Source: Coptis chinensis (lineage: Eukaryota; Streptophyta; Magnoliopsida; Ranunculales; Ranunculaceae). Taken from it: a DNA stretch of 64,000 nucleotides. The DNA is taken from contig CM027379.1 in assembly GCA_015680905.1 (NCBI GenBank), positions 98,569,001-98,633,000 on the forward strand, written 5' to 3'. Below are positions 1 to 11,623 of this stretch, piece by piece. The position numbers and the translations under genes were made by a program. The notes beneath the pieces were generated by a model. It did not search any database, was not told where the DNA came from, and was given only the letters and a program-made list of their open reading frames with translations. How positions within the stretch are numbered: position 1 is the first letter of the stretch; every line of letters starts with the position of its first letter.

Positions 1-2830
1 ACTGAAACATAAACATGATGTGCTTAGTATTTTTCGGGTTTTTCATACCATGATTCAGACTCAATTTTCCACTAAAATTCACATCCTTCGCTCTGACAAT
101 GTTGGAGAATATGTCAAACATGAATTTCAAAGTTATTTTCAGCTTCATGGCATTCTTCATGAGACCACTTGTCCTCAGACTCCTCAACAGAATGGTATTG
201 CAAAATGAAAGAACATGCATATTTTAGAAACTACAAGGTCTCTCCTTATTGGTGCTCATGTGCCTCGAATTTACTGGGATAATGTAGTTGTCAAAGCTGT
301 ATACTTGATGAACCGTATGCCCTCTAAAGTATTAGATTTCCAGACTCCACTTCAGGCTCTTTCCAAACATGAACCATTGCCTTCCATCCTGATGCTTACT
401 CCTCGTATCTTTGGATGTGTTGTCTTCGTTCACCTCCATAAAAATCAATGTACTAAGCTTGATCCGTGTGCTGTTCGTTGTATTTTTCTGGGGTATGCTA
501 CACATTAAAAGGGATACCGTTGTTACCATCCTTCCACCAGACGCACTTATGTTACTATGGATGTTACCTTCTTGGAGACTGAGATGTTTTTTAGTGCCTT
601 GGTCTCCACTTCTCCTCTTCAGGGGAAGACCCAGAGTGAAGAGCAGAATTGGACAAGCTTTGACAACTTACAAGATCCAAGTGAACAAACTGGCTTGGTA
701 AGTGAAAGAGAAAAGCCAAATGCTCCTCTCCTTGAGTCGGCTGCTCTTGTTGAGTCATCTATTATGGAGGAAATTGAACAGGTACAAAGAGCTACAGCTG
801 AAAATGAAGACCCCCCCTTACTCTCTTGTACCAGACAACCAATCTCCTGAGAATATTCATGAGGTAAGCCCTGCTACTATTTCTCCTCCTCCAAATGTGT
901 TGGATACTTATGCTGGTTCTAAATTACCTTACAGGCATAATCGAGGAAAATCACCAGATCGGTATTCTCCAGAGTATAAGACAAAGAAATCAAAATATCC
1001 GATTACCAATCATGTATCATCTCAGAACTTTTCAGAACCACTCAAGGCATTTGTGTACCAGTTATCATCTATTCATGTTCCAAGCAGAGTACAAGAAGCT
1101 TTAACAGATCCTATGTGGACTCAGGCAATAAAAGAAGAAATGGAAGCATTACAGAAAAATCAGTTGCGCCATTGCCAAAAGGAAAGAAAATTGTGGGATG
1201 CAAATGGGTGTTTACTGTCAAACATAAACCAGACGGATCCGTTGAAAGGTACAAAGCAAGACTTGTGGCAAAGGGGTATTCACAGACATACGGTATAGAT
1301 TATCAGGAGACTTTTTCTCCAGTGGCAAAACTAAATACTGTCAGGGTATTACTATCCCTTGTAGCAAATTTAGATTGGCTATTGCATCAATTAGATGTAA
1401 AAAATGCCTTTCTTCATGGCGAGCTCAAGGAGGAGGTATATATGGACATTCAATCAGGATACAATGTATCATCACAAACTGTGGTTGTGTGTAAATTGGA
1501 GAAGGCGTTATACGGTTAAAACAATCGCCCCGTGTGGTTTGGGTGGTTTAGTTTGGCTATGAGAAAATATAATTTCAAGCAGAGCAACTCAGATCACACT
1601 CTATTCCTGAAACACCGGAAAGGAAAGGTAACAGCCTTAATAATTTATGTAGATGACATGATAATCATTGGAGATGACATAGAGGAGATTGCTAATCTTA
1701 AGAAGTATTTGGCAACCGAGTTGGAAATGAAAGATCTTGGAGGGCTGAAATATTTTTTGGGTATTGAAGTTGCTTGGTCAAAGCAAGGCATATTTCTATC
1801 CCAAAGAAAATATGTATTAGACTTGCTTTTAGAAACTGGAATGCTCGATTTTAAGCCTGTTGACACTCCTATGGTTCAAAATCATAGTCTGGGAGAGTAT
1901 CCTGATCAGATACCGACTAATAAAGAAAGATATCAAAGGTTAGTTGGGAAGTTAATTTACTTGTCACATACACGACCAGATATTGCTTATGCATAGTGAG
2001 CTTAGTAAGTCAATTTATGCACTGTCCTAGTGAAGATCACATGAATGCAGTAGTTTGAATTCTTCGCTACTTGAAATCTGCTCCTGGGAAGGGGGGTTTA
2101 TGTTCTTTAAGAATAATCATCTGGATATTGGTGGTTATACATATGCAAATTGGGCAGGAAGTGTTATGGACAAAAGATCCACATCAGGTTACTTTACCTT
2201 TGTGGGAGGCAACTTAGTCACTTGGAGGAGTAAGAAGCAGAAGGTAGTGGCCCTATCTAGTGCCGAAGCTGAATTTAGCGGAATGACCAAAGGGCTATAT
2301 GAACTTCTTTGGTTAAAGAGGTTACTGACAGAGATCGGGTACACACCTGTTTCTACAATGAGTTTATTCTATGATAACAAGGCAGCAATAGATATTGCTC
2401 ATAATCCAGTTCAGCATGACCGCACAAAACATGTTGAGGTTGACAAATATTTCATTAAACAGAAACTCTAGGCCAAGATAGTTCAGTTTCCATTTGTTAA
2501 GTCTGAAGACTAACTGGCAGATATACTAACAAAGGTAGTTTCTAGTAGAATATTCTACAACTCACTTGTCAAGTTGGGCATTGGAGATATCTACACACCA
2601 ACTTGAGGGGGAGTGTTGGTGTGAGCTATAGAAATTGTAATAGCTATAGGAAATCTAAAGTTTCCTTATTGTATTAGACTCCACATATTGTGGGATCTAG
2701 ATATCCTAATATAGCTCCTTCCATGAGCTATATAGTAGTGTTCTTCTGTGTACAGAGAAAGTAGGAAAAAAGAATAAAGAGTGCTCTACGAATTAACACT
2801 TCCCATTATCAATCTTCCTTCCACCAACTC
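1..2830 (+). mobile_element. Ty1/copia LTR retrotransposon, 3' half (fossil)
   Basis: The element enters from the left edge, so its 5' LTR, gag and protease lie outside the window. Parts seen in order are the C-terminal half of integrase (about 1-520, with the PQQNGIA core motif), a linker, reverse transcriptase (about 1115-1990, with [28 protein letters not shown] and the YVDDM catalytic box), RNase H (about 2055-2470, with the SSAEAEF motif), a purine-rich tract ending near 2613 and the 3' LTR. Integrase before reverse transcriptase is the copia order. The coding region is broken in several places, so this is a fossil. Its right end abuts a UGT pseudogene, which suggests it inserted into that gene. 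Family is certain; I do not assign a lineage. Confidence 0.95.
2614..2830 (+). repeat. 3' LTR of the copia element
   Basis: It starts TGTTGGTGTG directly after the polypurine tract GAGGGGGAG and ends near CCACCAACTCA, an imperfect inverse of the start, as expected for LTR ends. Length is about 217 bp, short but normal for copia. The right edge is uncertain by a few bases because the 5' LTR and the target-site duplication are not in the window. Confidence 0.8.
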
Positions 2831-3215
2831 ACGCACCTCACAATGAAATTCTAGCTTTCGAGCTTCGCCTTAACAATCCATTATTCCACCAAGCTCTTCA
2901 ATAATCTATCTCTCATAACTCCACCCTCCAATCTTTCATCATTGACAACTTCTGTACACCTACTCTTGATATTGGTATAAATCTCAACATCATCCCTACT
3001 TTCTACTTCTTCACCTCTGGCATCTCTGCTCTAGCTCATCTTCAATCTTTACTTCCCCACACACAAATAAACTTGATGATCAAGACACCTATCTCGATTT
3101 TTCTGGATTGCCGCATATCTCAATATCTTATATGCCGAAACCAATGCTTGATCGTACTGATAAGGTTCATGAGTTCATCTCAAGTACATGTTCAATTCAT
3201 AATAGAAAACTCCAT
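2831..3215 (+). pseudogene. UGT88-type UDP-glycosyltransferase fragment
   Basis: UDP-glycosyltransferases move sugar from UDP-sugars to small molecules such as flavonoids in the cytosol. The + strand encodes a stretch of the acceptor-binding N-terminal half: FELRLNNPLFHQAL, then SFIIDNFCTPTLDIGINLN, IIPTFYFFTSGISALAHL and, in a shifted frame, LDFSGLPHISISYMPKPMLD. These match the order and spacing of the UGT88 family from memory (IPTYYFFTSGA..., LPPIP..DMPxPxLDR). One in-frame TAA is at 2902-2904 and a frameshift follows the HTQINL stretch. Everything N-terminal is replaced by the copia element and everything after about residue 190 (including the PSPG sugar-donor box) is absent. It is a dead gene fragment. 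Confidence 0.75.
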
Positions 3216-3590
3216 ATTGGAAGCATTCCATTGAGTAATATTCAATTCAATTAAAAAGAGTCCACCTAGGATCATAACATTCTCTTATTAAATCGGGAAA
3301 GTGGAAATACATTCAAATTAGGAATCTACTAATATTTTCATAGTAAATTGACTTTTTTTTTAATGCATGTCCTAATTAATGGGCTTGAATTTTTAGAAAT
3401 TTTGGGATTTTCCAGCTTCCTAATAAATTGGCCCTTTCTATAAATTTTGTATATGTTCCACATGGCATAGTAGGGAGAGAGAAAAAGCTATCTCGCATAT
3501 TAGAGTGCCACCTAACAAAGAGAAAAATCTTTCTTGGAGGTCTCTACTTTAGTATATAGATAGTAGATATCCTTTTGCTCTTATTTATGG
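3216..3590. other. AT-rich spacer, no gene seen
   Basis: No coding similarity on either strand. The UGT similarity stops at about 3215, and the next recognisable sequence is the putative MULE left end near 3591. Confidence 0.5.
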
Positions 3591-4559
3591 TGGGTTTTTA
3601 GGTTTTGGTCCTCCTAATAATAGTGTAATTAGGCTTTGGTCCAACAATGATCGATTATTAGGTTTTGGTCCTCCTAATCGTGAGTTGATCATGAGTTGAC
3701 TTCGTTGACCAACGATGGACGTCCGCCCATCTCGCATATTTTGCTATTACCCATAATACCCTTATGAGGCCAATATTGACCGAGTTGACCATCTCTAATT
3801 TTGTAATTGGACGCCAATTCGACGGTATGTGATGAGACGACGGTAAGATCATCTAGATCTTGGCTGTTGTTATCAAAACATGTGTTAACTGTGGATCTCG
3901 ATAAAATTGGAGGGAATACACTCACTAACTCACACCATTTCTCTTCGTTCACTCTCTCTCATTTATGTTTCTCATTTCTCTGTTCTATCATTTTCCACAC
4001 AGAGAGAATGACAGTGTTAACAATCTCTCATTGACATAGTTTGGATCTTCGAAGGAAAGAGCAAACTTGGTTAGGAGTTGGAGTTGGAGTTTTATATATA
4101 AAAAAGAATAAGCAAACTTGGTTAGGTACGTTGTCAATGCTCCTTCTTTTGCATGTTTAATTTGCATGCCAATGATTGTTTTGAATATTTAAACCCTAAT
4201 AACGTTTAATTAGGACATAAATATTACATATTTTTTTATTCCAATGGATTAGACCTTTTTTGTCTGTTGGTTATGTTATTTAATTTAAAATGAGGGATTC
4301 TCCATGCTATTGCCACTAAATAATTATTTAAGAATAGTGGATTTGTATTACCGTTTGTATTTTATTGATGTTTATATCCATTCTTTATTATATAAAATGT
4401 GTTGTTTTGGCTTTGGTTCAGTCATGTGGTTGATAGGGTTATATACTAAAAGCATTACTTTTGTATTAACTCTAATTCTTTATATTTTGAATGAGAATCA
4501 TATGGGCAAATGTTATGCATATTATATATGTTATTAGTTATATGCATGTGTCTAATACT

Positions 4560-5670
4560 TTATGTTGTAGATGATATGGTGTGAACACACAGAAGATCAT
4601 ATCATCAGTACCTTATAAAGTATAAGTAATTGTTCACAACCTAGATGGATTTGGACAAACCATTGGTATGGTTGTAGTATAATATGGTATTAGTCTATCT
4701 TGACTATAGGATTACACTAGTACACTTTGTGTGTATTGAATAGGACCAAGTGTGGTTGTTTCTTCTTATACTGACTATATAAGAGAACAAACGCCTCTGT
4801 TATTATGGATGCTTGTCCTCCTAATCCGGATATAATAATGGGCACTTACATGCATTGTACATTGCTTTAAATCATCAATGAGTGAGATTCATTTGTGAAT
4901 CAACAAACTCGATGGATTGGGTAATGACATTGTATGTAAGGTGTGCTGTTGATTATAGAAGGAATCCTTGTCCTGCAAGAAGTCGGGTTGATGATGTCCC
5001 CTTGAGGAGCTCAAAAAGATTGTCATGTAAACCCTCTAGGTGGATTTATTCTGACATGACAATGAGGTTGAGTGGTACTACTCAAGGACATAAGAAGTTG
5101 ATTAATGTAGTTGTCAGTAACTTGACTTAATCAACGGACATTCGATATCTTAAACACGGGGAGATCAACGAGCATATAATATGGAGCCCATAAACGCTGA
5201 CACATAATTTAGGATTATGGTGGTAGTGCAACAATGGCTTTTAGTAGAATAAGCCATTTGTTGACGGACTTGGGCCGTGTGTTCGGGGCGAACATGGGAA
5301 GCCCAAGCTCGTCAGGAGGCCCAACCCTAATTTCTCCTCATGGTCCCTGTTAGTGCCTATAAATAGAATACTCTTTCTCTCTGGCCAAAATTAACCTATT
5401 CACTATTCATTGTTCTGAAAACGAAGCAAGAAAAGTAGATCTGAATTCATTTCTGATCTTGAGAGAAAGAATGGGGTTGGTAGATCGTTGTCCACACAAC
5501 GTCCAATCTATTCTAAAGGAATACAACAGAAGATCAAGGGGTTGATTTCGGATTTGATAAAGCTTGGATTCCCAGAGTTATCTAAATCGGATTCAAAGCT
5601 ATGTCCTCTAATCACAAATCGTGAGAACCCCATTAATTCCGCTGTGCGTGGTTCTCGCGGATTGTAGAAA
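4560..5670 (+). other. Non-coding leader block upstream of the MULE transposase
   Basis: No protein similarity. It has a plant-like TATA box (5357-5366) and then about 300 bp of leader-like sequence before the first transposase frame. The block 4560-5670 also looks like LTR or leader sequence of a retroelement (a TATA box, a purine-rich leader, no open frame). I could not find paired ends, so it may be the MULE's own 5' region or an older nested insertion. Confidence 0.25.
5357..5366 (+). promoter_or_regulatory. Putative TATA box (CTATAAATAG)
   Basis: A consensus plant TATA box about 320 bp upstream of the MULE transposase frame, followed by a CT-rich stretch and a leader without long open frames. 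Motif only. Confidence 0.35.
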
Positions 5671-5679
5671 TTTTGCATT

Positions 5680-8307
5680 TTGAATAATGGTTCCTACAAT
5701 GGTATGGCAAAAGAAAATTTGTGGTTCATTTGGGAGGTTCATGGAAAAAAAACTATGCCTGGTTTATTTGGTTTGGATGAGTACTCTAGTGGATTGAGGA
5801 GAGTATATTTAGTAGAAGGAGATGAGTTGAATTGGATGGAATTCATTATGGAAATTAGGATGTTTGTTCCCATGAAAAAGGTGTCATCTGTTCAATGCAT
5901 TTTAGCAGAGTATTTGTGTCCACTGAGTACTGACAAACAACTTATAGATATGTGGGAGAACATAATGGTTGAAGGTGACAATAAATTCCATCTGTTTGTG
6001 TCTTATGATTGCCAGAATGTGCAAGGAATGACCCAAGATTTGGAGACAAACCCTAGGGTCATAGGTGTATATGTCCTTCAATGCCCACACATGAACCTAA
6101 TTCAATGCCTACACATGAGTCCACACTTAATTCAAGTCCACCAATTGATAAGTCTTGTTCAGTCCATTCACATCATCCAAGCCCATCTCTCATCTTTGAC
6201 TTGACCATGTCATATGATGAGTCAAGTGAAAATGTCATTGTAGACTTAACCATTTCACAGCCTATGCCAAATGATGAGTCAACTAGAAATGTCATTGTAC
6301 ACTTAACCACTTCAAAACAACCTATTCTGACCAAAAAACCAAATGCAAAACTTCCTAGAAGAGTAGTATTGCTGAAAGATGGAATTCCAAAGACTTTTTT
6401 ACAAAGCAAGTTTAATTTCTCAGATTTTGAAAGTCAGAGTGATGAAGATGATGTTGAACTAATTCTAGAAGCAAGTGATGAATCATTGGATGAAAGATTT
6501 AAGGATGATCAGGGGGGGGGGGGAGATTGGCTTTGAAAGTCAAAGTGAGGATGGAGATGGTGTGGAAGTAACTGTTGTTGATCAACAAGTTATTGGGAGT
6601 AGTCAGGCATGTGTGGAAGAAGTTCTTTCTCAATTCAATGATTTGTTTGAGAGTGGTGAGGCATTTGAGCATGATGTTGAACATGGAAACAATGATATAT
6701 TCCTTGGTGGTAGCTCAGATGATGAAAATGATAGACAGTTTGAGGTGGTTGCTAGATTTGGCCCTTGTACTCAAGATACATTTAATTTAGGTGATCCTAA
6801 ATATGAGAAAGAAGATGAGGATTGGGATCCTATTGATGTACATTCAAGTGATACTTCAGAAGGTTCACTAGTGTCAGATAATGAAGAAGAAGATACTGAG
6901 ATGAACAATTTTGTGATATCAACAAGAAATTTCTATGTGGAAGAAGATACTGAGAGGACTGATAACCCAGAAACAACAATCTCCAAAATGAAATTGAAAT
7001 TGAAACCAAATATGGAATGGAGACACATTGGAGAGTGTAGACAATTTATGTCTTCCACAGGTTTAGTTTTAAACAGAAGAAGAATGATAAGGAAAGGTAT
7101 TTTGTGATTTGTAAAGATAATAAGGACTACAAGTGGTTTGTAAAATGTAGCAAGAAGATAAATGAGCTTACAGTGAAGCTCAGGAAGTATAATGACATCT
7201 ATACTTGTGAAGTTGATGAGGATAACAAAGTTGTGCAAGCCAAAGTTCCTTGGGTTGCTAATGAATTGGAAGCATTTGCAAGGGCCCATCCAACCTTTGC
7301 TTTAGTTGACTTGTTTAATGAGATATATCGTGAGTATGGTGTACACATATCTTATTGGACTGTTTGGATAGCAAGGATCATGTTGCTAGAGAAAATGCAT
7401 GGTAATTATGAAGAGGGGTACATGGTGATATCATAAATGAAAAAACAAAATTTGGAAAGGAATGAAAGCAACATTGTAAAGTGGTACAAGGATTATGTAG
7501 ATGAGTTTGTGGGTTTCTTTGTTGCATACAAGGCATCATTAGATGGGTTTGTGAAGGGGTGTAAGCCAATCATTGGACTTGATGGTTGCTTTCTTAAGGG
7601 CAAGTATAGGGGATGTTGTCTGAGTGCCATAGGAATGGATGCAATGAATGGCATTTTTCCACTTGTTATCTTTATATGTAGGGGTGAGAATAAGTTTACC
7701 TGGAATAAGATGCTGAGTTTACTTAAGCTCCACTTGAACAAGCATCCAGCAGAACATCTCACTTTTATATCTGATTTATATCTGGCAGGCATAAGGGTCT
7801 CATTGATGGTGTTGCAACTAACTTCCCATATGCATATCACAAGTATATTACATCATATATTTAAACTTTATTTTCTCATATTATAGTCTATATTCACACC
7901 ATTATGTCACCTCAATCACAGGTTTTGTTTCAGACATATGTACAATAATTTTAAGACTGTCTTTAAAGGTCATTATTTGGAGAGTTTATGTTGGGGAGCA
8001 GCTAAAGCATACAGGATAACTACACATGAGGCATTTATGGAATTAATAGAGCAGGCAAACAAGGATGCCAAAAAATGGTTGGAGAAGGAATCTAGGAAGA
8101 CATGGGCTAGATCATATTTTGATCTAACACCAAAGATCGATCTTTATCACGCAGTGCTTGTTGAATCTTTCATTCTTGGATCCTTAATATCAGAGACAAG
8201 CCACTGATGCAATTTGTGGACAAGTATATATTGACAATTATGTCACTTATGTATGATAGAAGAGAGATAGGTGATGGACTAAGTGAGGGGGATTTGGTAC
8301 CTGCTGT
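5680..8307 (+). pseudogene. MuDR-family (MULE) transposase, broken and C-terminally truncated
   Basis: Transposase that cuts and moves MULEs. Domains in order: the plant N-terminal domain (about 5700-6020, ending KFHLFVSYD); an acidic linker (6080-7000); the MuDR DNA-binding region (about 7000-7200, VICKDNKDYKWFVKCS, with the usual HTC reduced to YTC); WVANELEAFARAHP and YWTVWIARIMLLEKMHGNY (7250-7420); and the catalytic MULE domain (7560-7840, PIIGLDGCFLKGKYRG, GMDAMNGIFPLV, FISD). An intron then ends at the CAG at 7931-7933, and the next exon reads HMYNNFK...FKGHYLESLCWGAAKAY and WARSYFD. Frame breaks: near 6066; at a 12-base G run (6512-6523); near 7050; a TAA at 7434-7436; a shift near 7780; and one near 8190. 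The frame then runs on (PLMQFVDKYILTIM, GDLVPAV) to the Athila junction. The SWIM zinc knuckle is absent. Confidence 0.9.
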
Positions 8308-10445
8308 ATGATAAGCACCCAAAACTGTAATATTAAACCCCGAACGATATAGCATTTTGGTCGATTATGTGTTTAATAATCATGTAATAATTATATTTTC
8401 GTACTTTTGCAGGTTTCCGCAATTAAAATGAATATAATGATAAAACATGCATCGGAAATGCGGGAATACCGAATATTTGAAGTTTCCCTCAACCCCGTGA
8501 AGCCAAATGAGCGACTAGAACCGGTTTCCAAAAGAACAAAACCGGTCGTCTGAGCGGGTCCACATATAAATAAGCGACAAACTTCCGAAGCTCAAATCGG
8601 ATAAATCTAGATGCCGACGTTGGCTAGTGAAGCTGCCAAGTACAGGAATACGGGAATATTTGGAGTTTCCCACTCAACCCCTGTGAAGCCCAACAAAGCC
8701 TGACTAAAGCCGAAGTTTCCAAAAGAACAAAACCAGTGCAGAATGGGTCCACATATAAAGAAGCGAAGAACTTCCGGCTCAAATCGGATAAATATAGATG
8801 CCAACGTTGGCTAGTGAAGCTGCCAAATGCGGGAATACGGGAATATTTGAAGTTTCCCACTCAACCCCCGTGAAGCCCAACAGAGCCTGACTAGAGCCGA
8901 AGTTCCCAAAAGAACAAAACCAGTGCAGAGCGGGTCCACATATAAAGAAGCAGCAAACTTCCGAAGCTCAAATCGAATAAATCTAGATGCCGACGTTGGT
9001 TAGTGAAGCTGCCATAGCGACGAATTCGGCGAACTTCAACTAAGAAGGACAAAAGTCGTAAAAACGCGCCAAAATCGGCGCGACCATGGACACACTAGGT
9101 GGACCCACTCTGCGGGCCCAGAAGGCATGACGAGTTAGCATAGGCAGGTGGCAAAGGATGGTTTCAATTTAGTGCCACCTTGCAATGAGGAAGACATGTA
9201 CCAATTCAATGTTTGAATTGAATTGGGATAAAATACAAAACCAAAACATAAATGGACAAAACAAATGATAATAAAACAAAACTTTATAAAAACCGAAGTT
9301 TTGATCCTAACAAACTGAATTAGGCTAAAAAACAAACCTGATTAGATATTAAGATTTCACGTGAAGGGTCCCCAGCCTATATATATGTGAGGGGGGTCTT
9401 CATATATCTTCCTTCAGCATATTAATGCTTTAGCTACGCCTAGTTAGATTTTCTTCTTCAGTACTTACATTTTGCCATTTCCAATTCAGCAGCTTAAATA
9501 CTGTAAGTTATTTTACCCTTAATAACAGTCATTTCTTTTCTAGTTTAATTTCTGTCCTGTATTTATTTACTTAATGTATACAACAAGTTTTATTATTCCT
9601 TCTATGACCATGAGCTAATCCCCCGAGAGGGTTATCTTTGCTTCGTGTGAAAATCGGATTGACTTCGTTAATATTCTAGAATCACTACTTAGGAATTAGG
9701 CATATAATTAACATCCGGTCCCAAAATGACCGAGACCGCAAAAGTTGGATTGCGATGCTCCAAAGAGCGGTCTGGCGCGACCCAAAATGTCTCAGTGTCT
9801 CAGTGTCGCAATCTCTCCAATTCGTCCGGTGATGTGAAATTGAGCCAGGAGCTGAAATAATATACCAGAGATGAGGTATTATTGAAACTCCTTATGCTAG
9901 TAAAATGTGACCTAGAGATGTGGGCATGCACTAGGGATCAATACTCGACGTCGTCTCCGAAACGAGACGAACTAGAGATGTAGTGATTTGGTAATAAAAA
10001 CTGTTGAAAAATGATTCTTGCATGAGCATGATTAACTCTCTCCTTGTTTCTCCACCTTTGTTTACCTACATAAAAATCACCATAGTAATTTACATTAATT
10101 GCATTATCGTAAAATTTATTAAACCAATTAAAAAACTTAAAAATCCTACCCACCAAAAGTTGTAATTCCAGTTGTGAACCTATCCGAGCCCTAAGGTTTG
10201 GACGATCCCTTACTCGACCTATCCTACTAATCCCACGTGAGTAAGGTAACTTGACTAAAACGTACGATTATACGGACGTTGGACTTTGGACTTTGGACTT
10301 GGGTCCTTGGACTTCGGACTTTGGACTTTGGACTGTGGACCTCGGACTTAAGAAAATAAATAACCAAACCAATATACGGACGTCTTTGGAATTTTGTTTT
10401 ATCAAATGAAAACCAATAAACGTCCTCAGAATTTTTGTTTTATCA
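8308..10445 (+). repeat. 5' LTR of the Athila element (2138 bp)
   Basis: Starts TGATAAGCAC and ends TTTTATCA just before the primer-binding site. It contains three copies of a 187-bp tandem repeat (8449-9013), a TATA box (CTATATATAT at 9377-9386) and, near its 3' end (about 10275-10350), an irregular array of the heptamer GGACTTT. It matches 22816-24767 throughout. The length difference of 186 bp equals one tandem unit. Confidence 0.88.
8449..9013 (+). repeat. Three-copy tandem repeat inside the 5' LTR (about 187-bp unit)
   Basis: Units span about 8449-8640, 8641-8826 and 8827-9013. Each begins near CGGGAATAYGGGAATATTTG and ends TTGGCTAGTGAAGCTGCCA. The matching 3' LTR (22966-23338) has only two units. 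Confidence 0.85.
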
Positions 10446-10466
10446 AATGCAAGCCCTTGCCGGCGA
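10446..10466 (+). other. Primer-binding site, tRNA-Asp-like, degenerate
   Basis: Right after the LTR end lies TGCAAGCCCTTGCCGGCGAA, which resembles the tRNA-Asp complement TGGCGCCGTTGCCGGGGA known from Athila elements. The CCNTTGCCGG core is intact. Its position exactly at the LTR-internal junction supports the call. Confidence 0.5.
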
Positions 10467-11623
10467 AGGACTCTGGACTTAACGTAATAACGGAATACAT
10501 CCATAAAACCCCCTTCCCTACCTCCTCATCTTTTTAATTTTCATTTCTATTACAATACTAACGAAGTTCACGGAACACTTTACCTTAACTTTTCTACTAA
10601 CAAATATCGTGAAACCAAGTTTGTTTATTTTCATTAACCAGATCCTAAGTACTCGGTAGGAATTTGAAATCTTGAACAGACAAAAGAGTCTCGGGCGAGG
10701 ACTTAGTGAAGTAGCACGCGAGACTAACCCGAGTATCAACACTCCGGTTTTCAGTCTGAGCCATTTTCCTTTTCGTACTCTTTTGGGCTCTTTGGTCTGT
10801 TTTGCTAGTAAGCATAAGCTCGGGAGTAGTCGATCGCTATACGAGGAATCGCGGGACACCAGGTTTCAAACTCTTAAACTCCTCAAACTTTGTCGAGGAT
10901 ATTATTTGCTATAACCTGTTTTACCTCGTATATTTGTATGTGGCATGAGAACTCCGTGTATGTAAAGGTGGTTCGTCATTACATATTCACGTAACACAAT
11001 TAATATGATTCGAATATATTTTGATATATGCGTAGCGCCAAACCACCTGCTTAGAATATTTTTGTATGTGTATGTTACATCAATTCACATACGCGGTATT
11101 CAATTGCATGAGTTCGTTCTCGACATTCCCTTAGCTCACGTATAACTTACACATAGTGCACGTATAGGTAATATAGATTTGCATGGGTAGACTTTTTGCG
11201 TAAACTAGTATATGTTAGTTAGTTTCTAATTTGGCATCTATCGTTTTTAATTGCATATTTCGTAATCACGTCTCCATAATACACTAATTACGTAAATTAA
11301 AAAAAAAAAATCATAATAATTAAAATTTTCATCTTAATAACACCCCGCATAATACACCATCATAAATCATCATCCTATTCCATCAGTGCCTATGAAACTT
11401 GAAAAAAAAATTGAGGTTGCCTAATTAAGGAACGTGTTAGCACGAACAACCTCCCTCAATTCTCTCAGGTGACCTGGCTGCTGGAATATTCACACGTTAT
11501 CCTAGCTTCCCTGCTCTAGTAGCAATAGCTCAGGAAGACGTGCTTCAACTCCCTCCTTCCTAAATTCTAAACCTCCAGTCATTATTCGTTCCTTATGAGC
11601 ATTAAATTAAAATTTATATTTGT
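10467..11623 (+). other. Athila 5' leader, non-coding
   Basis: Between the primer-binding site and the gag-like frame there is about 1.15 kb without protein similarity. Athila elements are known to have long leaders. Nothing else is recognised here. Confidence 0.5.

Larger units (their letters stand above)
3591..8307 (+). mobile_element. Mutator-like element (MULE), left part, truncated at its 3' side
   Basis: A MuDR-type transposase (5680-8307) defines the element. The left boundary is a guess. From 3600 there is a 19-bp motif AGGTTTTGGTCCTCCTAAT that repeats exactly 60 bp later (3660), with a variant AGGCTTTGGTCC between them, which resembles MULE terminal or subterminal sequence. The right half, including the zinc knuckle and the right inverted repeat, is missing because the Athila element begins at 8308 inside the transposase. 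No other piece of this MULE is recognisable elsewhere in the window. Confidence 0.65.

Noticed and set aside
7378-7840. Minus-strand frames of 63 and 115 codons
   Set aside because: Antisense of the MULE transposase catalytic domain.
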